Shown: positions 11,039 to 23,416, counted from the first letter of the stretch. The stretch: DNA of 64,000 bases from Saururus chinensis (GCA_035235625.1 CP141148.1:18973057-19037056), one strand, 5' to 3'. A program made the numbers and translations. The notes: generated by a model from the sequence alone, not told the origin.

Positions 11039-12684
11039 TGACCACGCTCACCACAAGAAAAACATTTTCCCTTAGTGAAATAGCATGATCCGGATGGATA
11101 GAATCTATTACACTAGGGATATTTTCTAATTTTTTCTCTCCCTTCAACTATGATTGTGGTTTTGAAGACTTTTGGAACTTAAGATTATTTTGGTTGTTGA
11201 ACGTAAGTTTTCTTTTCTTCTCATCAGATCTGAAACTATCATTTTGTCCTCGATCCTTATGTCCTACTACAAATTCCTAATAGACCTACTCTAGGATAGA
11301 GGCTAGCTCTACTACTTTGGCAAAAGTGGTGGGTTGATGGCCGAAAATCCTACTTCGCAAACCATTATTTATGCCCCTAACAAATTTTTGACCTTCTTTA
11401 ATTCAATTGTGAAAAAATATAGAGCGAAGCATTGTAGTTGTATGAACTTATTCTCGTACTATGCCACTATTAAGCTTCCTTGTTGTAAGTCTAAAAAATC
11501 TTTTTCTTTTCTCTCTTGGACGTGAGGAGGAAAATATTTATCATATAACACTTCTTTAAACTCTTCCCTCTTGATATGATCACCATCTGAAAAGAAGTTT
11601 CTTTCTGTTGTACGCCACCAAAAAGTGGCTTCACCCGTTATCGAAAAAGTGGCTAATGGCACATTTTGATCCTTTGGGATCTTCATTTACTTGAAAATCC
11701 TCTTGACCTCAAAGGTCAACTTTTTAGCGGCTTTAGGGCGATCTTCTCCCGTAAATACTGGCACAAGTTTCTTAAAGCATTCCAGCAAATTATCATTTTC
11801 ACTATGAACACTTTCTCTCAAATTAGCAGAATGATTTGAGATGTTGAGTCATTCTTGGCATCAATAAATAAAGGAAATGCATAAAGGGGTCCCCTGTTGT
11901 CAAAGTGACCAATGTAGCAATATTTGTTGGAGTCAAGCTACTTGCCAGTTGTTCATCTTTATCATTAGTAGGCATCATCTAAACATAGATTGATAAGATC
12001 ATTTTTTATATAAAAACAAAGTTAGTACATGATCAACCTTGTAGCTTACATCACTAGAAACTAAGTTAACTATTTACATATCAGATTGGCTCAAAGTATA
12101 GTTAAAAACTACAATTCACATTCAAAACTATTTACCTGAGGTATCTAAGAATCATTTTCTCCAAGTAGTTGAGATTTCTTAGAGAGGAAAGGTCTTTGCT
12201 TTTGGGCATTCAAAGAAAAAGTGAGTCTTAAACTCACAAAAGATTCACCATTCAGGCATATTGTTTCTATGCCTTGCAGGTTCCTTCCCTTTGAAGCGAT
12301 ATTGGGCCTCTTTTGCTTCTTCTTCCATCCATTCTACCTCAAGCGAGGGTAACTTATTCATATCAAAATCCCTCTTTCCCATAGACTCTATACTATCTTC
12401 TTCATGAATCTCTTCCTCTTCTTCCATGGAGGGTCATCCTGAGACTCTTCCTATTGGATGGATGAGTCCAAAATAACTATTATTTCTTCAACGTCACTAC
12501 TTGAAGGTGAACCAGGGATGTATGAGACTTCGTAAACATCTGAGTCCAAAATTTCAATCGGTATCTTACCCTCATATTCTTTCTTTTTGCTACAACTTTC
12601 TTTCTTCAGAAGCGGCAACTTACGAGCTATAGAATGGTATAAAGCGCCTGATAGGTGTATCTTCTTATGCTTGAGCAACGACAT
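11019..12684 (-). pseudogene. gag of Tekay/Del-like element
   Basis: Minus-strand reading in several frames. There is an acidic N-terminal part from 12684. The retrotransposon gag core at 11686-11459 has 'ATFSITGEATFWWR', 'FKEVLYDKYFPPHVQ' and 'KDFLDLQQGS', and is followed by broken frames. A complete CCHC zinc knuckle at about 11019-11065 reads 'KCFSCGERGHWIKDCPKK'. Gag would form the particle and bind element RNA. Stops and frameshifts between these blocks make it a pseudogene. The position after the primer site is normal. Confidence 0.75.
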
Positions 12685-12793
12685 CTACTTTAATTTCTCA
12701 TAAAATAATTAAAGTAACTTCTAAAAGATAAATGGTAAAACACTAGTATTTGTATTGAGTGATTTAATTACTTTTTGCATATGGTAGAACCTT

Positions 12794-12808
12794 GGCTCCG
12801 ATACCAAC
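12794..12808 (-). promoter_or_regulatory. Primer binding site (tRNA-Met type)
   Basis: On the minus strand, directly after the LTR end at 12809, the sequence reads GTTGGTATCGGAGCC. It carries one change from the usual TGGTATCAGAGCC that pairs with initiator tRNA-Met to prime reverse transcription. The location fixes the LTR edge and the element's orientation. Confidence 0.75.
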
Positions 12809-14249
12809 TATAACACCCCATCGAATTTTGTAAAAGAATAAAATAATTTTAAAAAAAATATCAAAATGTATTTCTAAGTGCCAAGGATCACCGAGCACCA
12901 AAAGAGTAATTCTAACATTCATTGTATTATACAAAAATTCCAAAATTTGGCATAACATGCCTTTATACATCAATCATTACAAATATTACACAAATTTATA
13001 AAAAAAATAAATAGGTACTATAAGTTATAAAAGCTCTTCATCCACTTCTTCGAGTTCAATGGTCACACCTACAGAAGCTGAGGGGGGTGAGTAAATTCTG
13101 ACTAAATAGGTTGAATTAAGTTCTAAAAATATGCTTCATGAACATAGTAGTTGTGTTATACTTTTAAAAATCATTCAGAAAATAATAATTTTCAAAAAGA
13201 AATATTTATGGAATGTCGTGATACCAAACAACTTACAGCCGCACTCCTGAGGCAGCGAGTGACTGAAGGAAATAGATTTTCCCATGACATCCTAGTTCTT
13301 ATGCATGCCAGAGCCAAGTGTGGCGGTATCCAGAATCTTTATCATGATAATTCCTATTTTTGGAGAATAAGGAACTATCTATCTAGAGGGTACCCAAAAC
13401 ACAGAAAAGCTCATAAAAAGAAAATAAGTCTTCAAAGGTAGAGTTTCTTTTTAAAAATATTAAAAAAGAAGTCTTTAACAAAACCTTTATAAGTCAAAAT
13501 AATGACATATGTCTAGAAAATAAAACCACCTACCTCTAGTAGGCTTAGTTATGGTAGTGAGTGTCCCTTGTGAAGTTCTCATCTTTGGAGCGGTCAACTC
13601 AAGAAAGTAGCCTCTCTAGTGTGTAGAACACCCTCAATTTAGTAGGAAACGACTTGTGAACGGACTCAAACGGGTTTAAAATAGTCCAAAAATAGTAAAA
13701 AAATGAGGAGAGGATGAGGAGAGAGATAAGGTTATCTCGGCCTTAGAGAGGTCAATTCAAGAAAATGACCATTCCAGTGTATAGAACACCCTTGATTTAG
13801 TAGGAAACAATTTTTGAACGGATTAAAACGGACTTAAAATGGCTCAGAAGCAGTAAAAGGAAGATGAGGAACAAATCAACTATGGTAAAAAAAAATTCAC
13901 TTTAATGACTAAATATAGGAGCCGAAGTCGGTGTTGCACTACCAATTTTGGTGGCGCACATGATTGTCATGCGTGACGCGCGCCTCGGCACATACCGTGC
14001 ACACCACAATTTTTTTTAACTTCTAACTTCAAATGATCGTATCTTTCTATCCCAGACTCGAATTCATGCATTCTTGGTATCGTTGAGCTCGTATTGACGA
14101 GCCCTATGAAACTACTTATCAGTAGGTTTGCTTGAACTTTACAAGTGGATCCCGCCCACATAACACACTAACCGTGGTCGTAACTTTCACTCCCAACCTT
14201 TGTTTCACATGTTCTTTGACTTGTTTCCACTGGGAAGTCACTCTCCAAC
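12809..14249 (-). repeat. Family B 5' LTR of the gypsy element, 5'-truncated
   Basis: This matches the inverted solo LTR at 38856-40391 over most of its length: R-U5 end, the 'AAACAACTTACAGC' block, the duplicated 'TGTAGAACACCCTCAATTTAG'-type leader units, and the 'TTGACGAGCCCT' block. About the first 100 bases of U3 are missing at 14249, where a copia remnant starts inside its own primer site. Whether this junction was a deletion or an insertion cannot be told. Confidence 0.75.
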
Positions 14250-15143
14250 GAGCCTAAGATTGGGGGTTTGTTCGCTTATTTGATTAGAAATCAAATCAAT
14301 TTACCCGATTTAGGGTTTTGTATGCAAGAAAGGGGGAAACCCTAAATTGGAGAATCTGCATATGCTATGCATAGGGCTTTTATGATTAAGATGAAATTGA
14401 ATATTTATGTGACTGATTTGCATGGTTTGTTTGCTGGAAAGTTATTGATTAGATAGTTAATTGCATTTAGTGCTTTTGTGAATTTTGCCCAAATTAATTC
14501 TCTAATCACTTCTAGCCCACATACTCATTTTCTGGTAAGCTATATTAAATTAATTATCTTTTTCATATTTAATTATTTTTTGTGGCTTGAAAAGTGTGTA
14601 AATTGACCATTTTAGCCCTAGGGCATTTTGGTCAATTCACACAAGTTTTGTGTGTGTGCTATTAAGTTTTGTGTCCTGAATTGTACTCTCTATGTTATTT
14701 ACTAATTGAATAGTTGCTGGGTGCAAATTTTTTGTGTGTTTTTTTAGGGTGAAAAGACCAAAATAGCCCTAGGGCTATTTCGGTAATTTGGCACCAAAAA
14801 TTTTCTTGACAAAAAATTAAAATTCCAGAACCCATAGAAGTGTTTATTTTCTATTTTGTGTGCTGAGTTGGGTGTTTAGGGGATTCTAAAAATGATAAAC
14901 ACCTAAATAGCATAATTTGGGCAACTTCCTTAAGGTGTTAAGGGGTAGTTAGGGTTTCACTTAAAATGACCCAAACCCTAATTAAGGTACAATTTAACTA
15001 AGTAACTCAGCATAATATACACTTCTATACTTTTTTCTTTATTATTAGAATAAGAGAGTCTAAGCAATTATTCCTTAAGAAGCTTTTGGCCTACCATAGT
15101 ATTAATTTTTTGTTCTTTTAGCCTTTTCCTTTGTAGTTGCACA

Positions 15144-15715
15144 ATGGCTTCCAAGATGGTCACATCAGAATTAGGGAAGACTGAAAAGCTAAATGCTGAC
15201 AACTATCTAGTGTGGAAGAGAAGGATACACCATATCCTAACTTTTTCTGATCTCACTCATATCATAAAGCAGATCGTTGAGCCACTCCAAGAGGGTTCTT
15301 CAGCTGCTTAGAAGAAGGCTCATGAAAAGCTGAGGGATGATGACAACAAGGCTCGGTCCACCATTTTGACTTTCATGGAGCCAAAGATGGAAAGGCTCTT
15401 TGAAATGTATAAGACTGCCAGAGAGATGCTGGAAGCTGTCTCTGTTAGGTTTGGGGAGCATTCAAAGGCTCATAAGACGATGTTGCACTCTAAGTCCCAA
15501 AACTTCAGGATGAAGGAGGGAGATGGTGTGAATGAGCACCTAAGTGCCATCTCCATCATTTTTGATGACCCGGAGGTACTGGATGAGCCCATCTCTGAGG
15601 GAGTCCAAGTGTCTACGGTGTTAAACAACCTCCTTAAGTCCTGGGAGAGTGTGGTGGTCTACCTCAACATGAGTAACTAGAAGCTTACCATGGAGGTTAT
15701 GACTGCCAAGCTTAG
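15144..15715 (+). pseudogene. gag of copia-1
   Basis: Starts at ATG 15144 with 'MASKMVTSELGKTEKLNADN' and the copia gag motif 'YLVWKRRI'. It continues through 'FMEPKMERLFEMYKTAREML', 'LHSKSQNFRMKEGDGVNEHL' and 'LKSWESVVVYL'. A stop lies at about 15310 (after 'GSSAA') and another after 'LNMSN' (15678). The same gag is at 51552 in copia-2, which confirms the start. Gag forms the particle that carries the element RNA. The zinc-knuckle part is missing: the reading passes from 'MTAKLS' to the protease once the inserted LTR is removed. Confidence 0.8.
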
Positions 15716-16352
15716 TATAGCACCCCGTGTTCCAATTATACATAACTTATGAGGGTTAGGGGTAATTATATAATTTTACTTAAATTTTAAATAGTTTTAA
15801 GTAATGAAATTTTCGTATTTAGTTAAAGCTCGAAGTAACGAGCACAACGAATCAAAGAACACGTAAAATGGAGGTCAGGAATGAAAGTTATGACCTCGGG
15901 AAGCATGCCACATGGGCAGGACCCACTTCAAAAGTGCAAGATAACCTACCCATGTGGGGTGTAGTTTTGAAGGGCTCATCGATACGAGTCCATCAGTTCC
16001 AAGAACATGCAATTTCGACTTCGGGATAAAAAGTTATTGAGTTTTGAAGTTGGAATTGTATTTGAATGAAATATTAATAAAATATTCAAATAAAGACAAA
16101 AATAGCTGGTGTCAGCAGCGCTGAAGCCGAGCCGAGTTGAAGCCATGACTGAGCCGCGTTGCACGAGTCGTGCGAGCTACAGCGAGGAATCACGGCTACG
16201 CGATGCACGACATCAAAGCGGCAGCTGCACGCAGCGTGGTGAAGCGCGCATCACCGGCGACAACCTCATGTTTTGGTCCATTCAAAGATGGACACGTGGC
16301 GCATGTTAGTGCACGCGTATGTCATTTCCACTGTATGCTCGCCACATTTTAC

Positions 16353-16358
16353 TATAAA
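16353..16358 (+). promoter_or_regulatory. TATA-like box of family A LTR (copy 2)
   Basis: ACTATAAATTC lies at the position that matches the conserved TATAAATA of the other A copies. It is about 160 bases before the minisatellite, so the repeats should be transcribed. Confidence 0.45.
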
Positions 16359-16509
16359 TTCTCATTTTTTATCATTCTTCCGGAGGAGTTTTGGAGTCGT
16401 TCTGAGTCTGTTTTCTTCCGTTCAAAAAGTGTTCTTAGCTAATTTGATGGTGTTCTAAGCAATGGAAGCATATAGTCCTCGAGTTAGCGACCCTATATGC
16501 AAGAAATGC

Positions 16510-16815
16510 CCCAGCGTAAGGGGAGGTTTCGTCCACGGCCTTCGGGAGGGTAAAGTGTCTCCGGGCAAGGGGAGGTTTTATCCGCTGCGTATGGGCACGG
16601 TAAGGGTGAAGTGTCTCTGGATAAGGGGAGGTTCTGTCCACCACGTACAGGCACGGAAAGGAAGAAGTATCTCTGGGTAAGGGGAGATTCTGTTTGTTGC
16701 CTACAAGCGTGTTGTGAGAAATGCATCCTGGGTTAAGGGGAGGTTCTGTCCGTAGCTTACAGGCATGGAAATAGAAAAGTATTCTGGAGTTAGAGGAGGT
16801 TCTACCCGCCATCTC
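16510..16815 (+). repeat. Minisatellite of about 56 bp, 6 units, in family A LTR
   Basis: Cores of the form 'AAGGGGAGGTTCTGTCC' occur six times at spacings of about 50-57 bases, flanked by 'GTGTCTCTGG'-like words. This is the same repeat, inverted, as at 7290-7890 but with fewer units. Confidence 0.8.
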
Positions 16816-17670
16816 TAGACCTGAAAGGGAAGATGCCCTAAGGAAATGAGCAACTCCGAATGTTGCCACTTTCGGAATCATAGGGGAGTACGCTTTTTTG
16901 ACCTTCTAATTTAATTTATGTAAATGAACATCTTAATTAGTAATATACTAATTAAGATATATAATTTACTATGATCTGATATATGCTGATATGTTCCTAT
17001 TCGATCTACTTTGATATATTCTTTGGTGATCTGAATTACACTAAAATGCTCATTGTGATCTGATATACTCCAATCTGATTTGATATGATCAATATGGTTA
17101 CGTGAAATCTGATATTATCTTATAGGATTTGATATGATCCAACAGGCTCTGTTGTGTGCTATGCTCTGCTTTATGATAGAGTGGGATGTGTGGTTTTGTT
17201 AGTATTCTGCTCACCTATGTGAGATGTGTATTTTGCTGATTTATTGGCTTTAGTTTTACTTCAATGATTTATAAGATTTTTGTATGATTCTAAATGATTA
17301 TTCAGATATAAGGATATATGTATTTTAATGTATATTGCTTGATGCATGTATTAGTCATTAGGCAGAACTACGTTCGGATCTTATCGTATTGGAATAATAT
17401 CATGGATGGTATCCAATATGTACGTAGGCAACCAATGGCAAGGCAACGTTGGCCCGATCCAATTTAGTTATAAAATTAGGTTTGTTCTGATCTACGCATA
17501 ATAAAACATTAAAACTCCGTAGTGTGTAGAAGAATGTTATGACTCTCACACTCAGAGTTTGCTGCTCCTCGTTAGTTAGTTTTAATTTTTCTTCTTATTT
17601 TATACACTCCGATTCTGTCTTCTGAACTAACCCTGGTCTGAGCTGAATTTTGCGGGTCGGGGTGTTACAC

Positions 17671-18579
17671 TTAGCCTGGTTGGACTCTGGTGCTGTCATT
17701 CATGTGTCTCATTCTAGTGGATTTAGGGGTGAGATGATTAACCTCATGTCAGGCTAAAACAAAGTCTTCATGGGCAACAACACATACTGTGAGGTGGAGG
17801 CCATGTGGAACTACATGATTCCTCTGAAAAATGGGTCTACCCTAATGCTAACTGATGTATTCTTTGCTCCCTCCATCAGGAGGAATCTGATTTCAATCCC
17901 CCTTCTGACTAAGAAGGGGTTTGAAGTTAGATTCAAGGGGAACAAGGCCACTGTGGGCAAGGGTGGGACTGTACTCTTTACTACTTCTTTAGTAGATGGT
18001 TTATATTGTTTGGATGTAATGAACTATCCAAAATATAATGAAATAAGCTCTTCTTAGTATCTTGTATTGTATGTGGATGATGCCCTGCTTGGCATATTCA
18101 TTTGTGTCTTGTAAATATAAACTACATAGGATGTCGAATGCTAAGTTGTTACCCAAAATATCCAAAGACCTACATGTGTGTGAGGATTGCTTATCAAGAA
18201 AGATGAGCAGACAATCCTTCCAAAAGGGACAAAGGGCAAATGAACTATTAAGGGTGGTTCATTCTGATATCTATGGGCCCCTAAATGTTCAGACCCATAG
18301 AGGGATGACTTAATTCATCACGTGTATAGAATACTATTCAAGATATGGGTACATGTATCTAATAAACAAGAAGTCTGATGCCTTAGATAAATTCAAAGAA
18401 TTTAATGCCGAGGCAGAGACCCAGTTAGGCAGGAAAGTAAAAATCCTGAGGACTAACAAGGGTGATGAGTACACCTCTGACCTGTATAAGGATTACTATA
18501 CTGATTAGGGAATAGTTAATCAATACACCCTACCATACACTCCACAGCAAAATGGAGTGGAAGAAAGGCGTAATAGGAC
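17671..18579 (+). pseudogene. Protease, pre-integrase and integrase start of copia-1
   Basis: After the solo LTR the reading resumes with the protease site 'WLDSGAVIHVSHSSGF'. The gag-pre-integrase block follows ('DVFFAPSIRRNLISIPLLTK', 'GLYCLDVMNYPKYN', 'CEDCLSRKMSRQSF'), then integrase: 'ELLRVVHSDIYGPLNVQTHR', 'EYYSRYGYMYLINKKSDAL', 'LRTNKGDEYTSDLYKDYY' and 'YTPQQNGVEERRNRT'. The first catalytic D and the E are kept; the aspartate usually in the RSDRGGEY block is N here. Stops occur near 17757, 18057, 18310 and 18507. It is cut at 18579 by a family C LTR. Integrase inserts element DNA; this copy is dead. Confidence 0.8.
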
Positions 18580-18790
18580 TGTCACGCCCCGGCACCTACC
18601 CATCCCAAGCCGAACCCAGTCCAGGGGCCAGTCGAAGCACATAGGGGTGACAAGATTGTTGGTTTAAAAAAAATAGTTGTGGAAGTCTTAACCCCTCTAG
18701 CAGGTGAATAACAAACATAGAGTCAAGCACCTTTAGTCCTTTGTGCAAGAGAAAACAAGGTAAAATAAAAGAGGATGACATCTTTGAAAT

Positions 18791-20704
18791 TGTAATGACC
18801 CAACCCAGGCTGGGTACACAAAATCCCTAATAGAAAATTTTTTCTTTCCTTAAGCCAAGAATCATCATCTGTGTACGAGAGGTACAATAATTGTCTACGT
18901 ACTACGGAGCTTAAAGGCTTCCTCATACATAGACTTAGGTTGTAACAGACATATACACACAACAAAGCTTCATAGTTCATCATGTGTAAAATAGAATAAA
19001 ATATATGTTTATAATTAATTTAGATCGGGCCAATGTTGACTTGTCGTTGGTTGCCTACATATGTATTGGATATTATTCCAACACAATCGGATCCGAACGT
19101 AGTTCTGCCTAACGGCTACTACATACATCACACATCACAAAATCATATCCGTTAAAATACGTGTATACTAAAATTGAATCAAAATTATACTGAAACTCAT
19201 AATCTATTGGAGTAAAGCGGAAGTTAATAAATCAACGAAATCGTACATCTCGTTGTACCACCGAGCAGGATCATAACCACATATACATGTCTCGTTCTAT
19301 CATTGAGCCGGGACCGAAAACACATATTACACGTCTCGCTCTACCCTAAAGTGAGACCACACACATCATAGCATATAAGCGTACATCATGGCATATAAAG
19401 CACACATCATAGCATATAAACACACATCATGGCATATAAGCATAACAAGCATATAGATCGTAGCATAGCACACATCATAACTAGCACATGTCATTCTATA
19501 ATTAAAATGGGAGATCAAAAATACTTACTCCCATCATGTCTCGTAAGGTATCAGTATTTGGAGTTACTCGCTCCTTCTGGGCATCCCCCCCTTCAGATCC
19601 GGAGGTAGTAGACAGAGCTTCCTCTAGCCTTTATATGTCCCTCGTCTTGCACTGAGAGACTATGTACAAACGTTCTCCTTACTGGAGACTCTTCTCATTT
19701 TCTGTGCCCATGAGTGGTGGATAGAACCTCCCCTACTCTAGATTGTTTCTCTTGTTGAGGCTTGGTAACTATGGACAAAACCTCGTCTTGCTCCGGGTCT
19801 CTTTTTCTTGTTCTGGTGTTTTGGGCCTCTCCTAGTCTCGGGGCATTTCCTCCTCATACAATCACCAACTCAAAAAACGGAACCCTCCATCGCATAGAAC
19901 ACACTCGATTTAGTCAAGAATGCCTCTTGAATCGACCAAATCGGAGTTAGGATGACCAGAAACAGAGAAAATGAAGTTGATCGGTGATTGAATATAATGG
20001 GCAGAACCTCTCCTTGTCTTGGGGTGTTTCCTCCCTATACGGACTCCAACTTGAAGAAAGGATTGCTCCATTGCATAGAACATGCTTGATTTACTTATGA
20101 ACACCTCTTGAATGACCTTAATCGGACTCAGAATGGTCAGAAACAGGGGAGAAGAAGAACTGCTGAAAAACCGGAAGAAAAGGGGTATAAATAGGCCCCC
20201 GAGCTGCCGAAACCGTGGCGCCACAGTAACGCGCAGCTTGCGCCCGTGCGCGGAATGGTGACACCATTTTTCCATGGCACCCACGGTAACGCGGGTGTAT
20301 GCGCCGCGCTGGCCCGCGCCCCACGTGTCGGTTCATTTTTCTTTTTCCTTTTTTTTTATAAAATCAAATCTTCAAACGTGGGTATATTCCTACCCCGGAT
20401 TCGGATTCACGCATTCTTGGTACCGTTGGACTCATATCGATGAGCCCTTCAATACTAACCCACTTAAAGCAATAAATTATGCTTTTTCTAAGTGGGTCCC
20501 ACCTATATTTCACATTTCTCAAAGGTCGTAACTTCCGGTCCCGACCTCCCTTTTGCTCGTTCTTTGATTCGTTACGCTCATTTCTTCGAGCTCTACTCAA
20601 ATATGGAGGTTTCAAAGGTTGAAACTATCTATAATTTATTAGGAAAATCACTAATTACCTCTAACTCCTTTGGTTAGACGTAATCGTAAAGGCGGGGTAT
20701 TACA
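18791..20704 (-). mobile_element. Family A-related solo LTR with near-perfect target duplication
   Basis: An LTR of 1,914 bases on the minus strand: TGTAATACCCCGCC at 20704 to GGGTTGGGTCATTACA at 18791. The flanks GAAAT (18786-18790) and AAAAT (20705-20709) form a 5-bp duplication with one change. It is alignable with family A, for example 'TTTAGATCGGGCCAATGTTG' and 'GGATCCGAACGTAGTTC', but clearly a separate subfamily. It carries four or five loose minisatellite cores (19600-20030), a 20-bp repeat (19361-19440) and duplicated leader blocks at about 19890-19945 and 20065-20125. Confidence 0.85.
19361..19440 (+). repeat. Four tandem 20-bp units
   Basis: Four consecutive units of the form CACACATCATAGCATATAAG, with single-base changes between units. 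They lie in the R-U5 part of the solo LTR. Confidence 0.85.
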
Positions 20705-23416
20705 AAAATAAATCCTCAAACTTAACCCACATACTTAATATCCTTAGCCTAAACATAGGGCTCGAATCAGAAAATCTTAGACAGGTCTAAAAGCATCAGA
20801 TATATACGAGTCTAAAACATAATCATCCATATAAGATGTTCTATAATCATAATAGCATAAATTAGAAGGCAAAAAAAAATTGAAGGCATCCACGCCTACT
20901 CCCATGCATAACCTGATTGTCCCTCATACAGGGGATCCTGATCAACTGCATGTCAGCCCTGAAACAAAACACAGAAAGAGGGGTGAGTAAAACTAAGTAA
21001 GGTTTGAAATACGATAACGTTAATCAGAAAATAACCAAACACATCAACATGGTAATTCAAATCCACATTTCACATAATATCCCCATTTCTAATTAATTCC
21101 CTTACCATACCCCTATTTACCCATAAGTAGTTATCCTACATACAAGTATCTCAAACATACTAATCATGACATGAATAATCACATTAAGGCATATCATCCA
21201 TTCCTGCATGATAAGTGATTCTCACACAATCACATCATGCATAATCATCACATACATGTGAAGTGTCTCTACCACATATTCACATCATGTATAAACATCA
21301 CATAAACCTAAAGTGTCTCTACCACACATTTAGATCATGCATAAACATCATATAAACCTGCATGAGAAGTATCTCTACTATACATTTAGATCATGCATAA
21401 ACATCACCTACCAATCTGCATATAGAGTGTCTCTAACACACATTTCATAACCATGCAAATTGATAAAACAACCCTGCTTAATCGGCTGAAGCATAAGCAG
21501 CCTTGCGCACTCCAAACAATCCCCAATAGGAAAGTATGAAGGAATTCCACAGTTTGGATAAATTCCCTAACAAAGAAAACTACACACTAGTGAGCTGGTG
21601 CACTCGGCTACACTAGCCTAGATTCTCAGGGTTGAGATGGTCTCAATAGTTCATCTCCTTATAGCATTGCTGCTCTTCTCAACCCAGGGAGGAACACCAG
21701 TCCTCAAGGGACGTTAAACCCTATCATTTCGGAAGTAAAACTAAATTGATAAGCCTCCGATTGACTAACCTGGCAAACAATTCTTACACAATTGTATCCA
21801 ATCGATCAACATTGGTTAAACTTGGTAAAGTCTCATTCATAAATCTATTTCATGATGCATGCAACATGATATATACATGAGCAATCTCTACATGAATTCT
21901 AATTCATGAAACGTTCTCCCATCAGCCCCACATGCATCATAGTTAATAATAAATATCAACAATTACCATGATTACCCCCACATGTGTGTGTTCTAGGTAG
22001 AAACATTCATTTCTATGCATATAACCATGCATTGTAGATAATTCACAAGACACTACACACATGCTCTATAACATCTAATCATAGTTCCTAACTAAAATCA
22101 TGAGTGAAACCCATTGGAACACATCAATCATGTCAAGTGCAACCTCATGCTAGACCTCTATAAGAATATACACACCACACTTGAAGTTAGACATGACACC
22201 ATCATTCCCCACAACTTAATCACATTATATGAAGACATACCAGTCCATTCTCATACTATAATATTATTAATCATGCTTAAAATATAAGGAATCATTTGAT
22301 CATAGATTCAAGATAAGCAATCCCAACATGTCTAGCCAACAACGTGCAATTTCACATAATACCTAAATATTCTTCATAATTTCCGACAACAATATCATGC
22401 ACTTCCAATAGCTAATTCTAGCACAAGTTACTCAACATGAACATAAAAAATGATATTTAAGAGTAAAAACTCAAAAATGGACAAAATAGAAAAAATCCCT
22501 CCAATCTCCTGTATTGGCATTCGAACGCCCTATAGGGCGTTTGATCGCCTGGCCATTCAATCGGCCTCTCTGGCTGTTTGAACGCATGGCCGTTCAATTG
22601 GCTCCCTAGCTATTTGATTGCCATAACTGGTTTTTCTGGTTCCTCTTCCCCACTTCGAAATCAAAACCAAAACTTCACATACACATCTTAAACTACCAAA
22701 TCTCATCCTAAATATTGTAATAAATAAATCCATTCTTAATAAACAGTAGATCTAGCTATTATCAATAAAAAATACAAAGAAATTAGAAGAAAGATTCAAC
22801 TTTCCTAAAACCACCATTAAAGCTTACATCCATGGAAACCCACTTCAAACTCTACCAAAACTCAAATCTAAAATCACAGTCACGTTTAGGATAAAAAAAA
22901 CTTACCTTCAACAAGCTTCCTCACTTGAAATAGCTCCTTTAACACCTTCAAAACCTACCCAATATATGGTTTTTATTAATACATTTATAAATCCAATTTA
23001 AAACACCTAAATCCTTCAAAAACTAGTAGATCTAGGGTTCAAGATGCTCAAAAATGAAATTCCCATCATTAGGGTTTGAAATAAAAGTCCAAATCAGTAG
23101 CTTTTTTAATATAAATCGAGATTAAACTATAGCAAAAGAAGTGATTTGGAAGATTTAAGAAAAACCCTAAGACATTAATGAAATATTAAGCAAATTCATA
23201 CCTTAACCTCTTTTCTGTTTAGGGAAAATGGGGATTAGGCTCCTAATCTCCTGGTCTTAGCCCTTTCCCAATTGGGAAAGTGGTTGTGCAATTCCTTTCA
23301 TATAAAGGTTGGGGTGAACCTAATGAATTTGTTGGGTACAAATACAATTTACTACTAAACATGGAAAAATATGCTTAATTTAAACCCAAATTGAAGTATG
23401 AATCCTAAAATAATAA
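20705..23416 (-). repeat. Family C LTR copy 1, main body
   Basis: AT-rich sequence with no open frame of note. Short repeats such as CATCACATAAACCT and GTGTCTCTACCACACATTT recur at 21180-21460. A cluster of palindromic words lies at 22515-22625. Direct similarity to 25495-27960 shows this is the same LTR in the same orientation. Confidence 0.75.
22515..22625. repeat. Palindrome-rich cluster in family C LTR (copy 1)
   Basis: A perfect 18-base palindrome AACGCCCTATAGGGCGTT (22524-22541) is followed by several GGCCATTCAATCGG and TTTGAACGCATGGCCG-type words. Copy 2 has a matching but different cluster at 27098-27208. The cluster is GC-rich against an AT-rich LTR. Confidence 0.65.

Larger units (their letters stand above)
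6593..14249 (-). mobile_element. Tekay/Del-like Ty3/gypsy element, minus strand, degenerate
   Basis: Reading on the minus strand: truncated 5' LTR (14249-12809), primer site (12808-12794), gag, protease, RT, RNase H, start of integrase (to 8612), then a 3' LTR region (8611-6593). The sequence at 6593-6855 matches 12809-13080 closely in direct orientation, as LTR ends of one element should. The 3' LTR is a chimera, the integrase C-terminus and chromodomain are missing, and the 5' LTR lost its first hundred or so bases at the junction with a copia remnant. The pol motifs place it in the Del/Tekay chromovirus group. It cannot move on its own. Confidence 0.8.
15716..17669 (+). mobile_element. Family A solo LTR with 5-bp target duplication
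   Basis: A complete LTR of 1,954 bases without interior, inserted in copia-1. It starts TATAGCACCCCG (TG mutated to TA) and ends GGTGTTACA. CTTAG lies on both sides (15711-15715 and 17670-17674), the expected 5-bp duplication. Removing it rejoins the copia reading. It is inverted relative to the A copies at 6856-8611 and 51987-53956. Inside are a TATA-like box near 16353, six minisatellite units (about 16510-16815) and a GC-rich segment. It was formed by recombination between the two LTRs of a full element. Confidence 0.9.
14250..18579 (+). mobile_element. Ty1/copia remnant (copia-1)
   Basis: A 5'-truncated element. It begins with the last bases of a tRNA-Met primer site ('AGCCTAAGATTGGGG') and follows the untranslated leader of copia-2 (50621 onward) closely, including 'AGAAAGGGGGAAACCCTAAAT'-like sequence. 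It then runs through gag, protease, pre-integrase and part of integrase. A family A solo LTR (15716-17669) sits inside, and the copy ends at 18579 against a family C LTR. Neither of its own LTRs is in the window, and RT and RNase H are absent. Confidence 0.8.
18580..23416 (-). mobile_element. Family C long LTR, copy 1, interrupted by an A-type solo LTR
   Basis: The plus-strand left edge reads TGTCACGCCCCGG directly after the copia integrase. The LTR continues to 18790, is interrupted by the solo LTR at 18791-20704, and resumes at 20705-23416. From about 21170 it matches 25495-27960, for example the 'GCTTAATCGGCTGAAGCATAAGC' region and 'CTTATAGCATTGCTGCTCTTCTCAACC' region. Its first 400 or so bases (minus-strand start) are missing at 23416, where a Reina-like element begins. 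With that part added, the LTR would be about 3.3 kb, very long. No coding region lies in it. Confidence 0.7.

Noticed and set aside
8630..12684. Possibility that the minus-strand gypsy element is active
   Set aside because: Stops, frameshifts, three lost catalytic residues, missing integrase core and truncated LTRs.
18057..18092. 'YLVLYVDDALL' reading that resembles the YVDD site of a copia reverse transcriptase
   Set aside because: It lies between the two halves of the gag-pre-integrase block, where this copia family has a V-D-D-A-L-L-W-H-like sequence before the integrase zinc region. It is not the RT domain.
20118..20615. Several overlapping open frames in GC-rich DNA
   Set aside because: They fall in the GC-rich part of a solo LTR and have no motifs; similar false frames occur at 8026-8217, 16109-16309 and 39061-39330.
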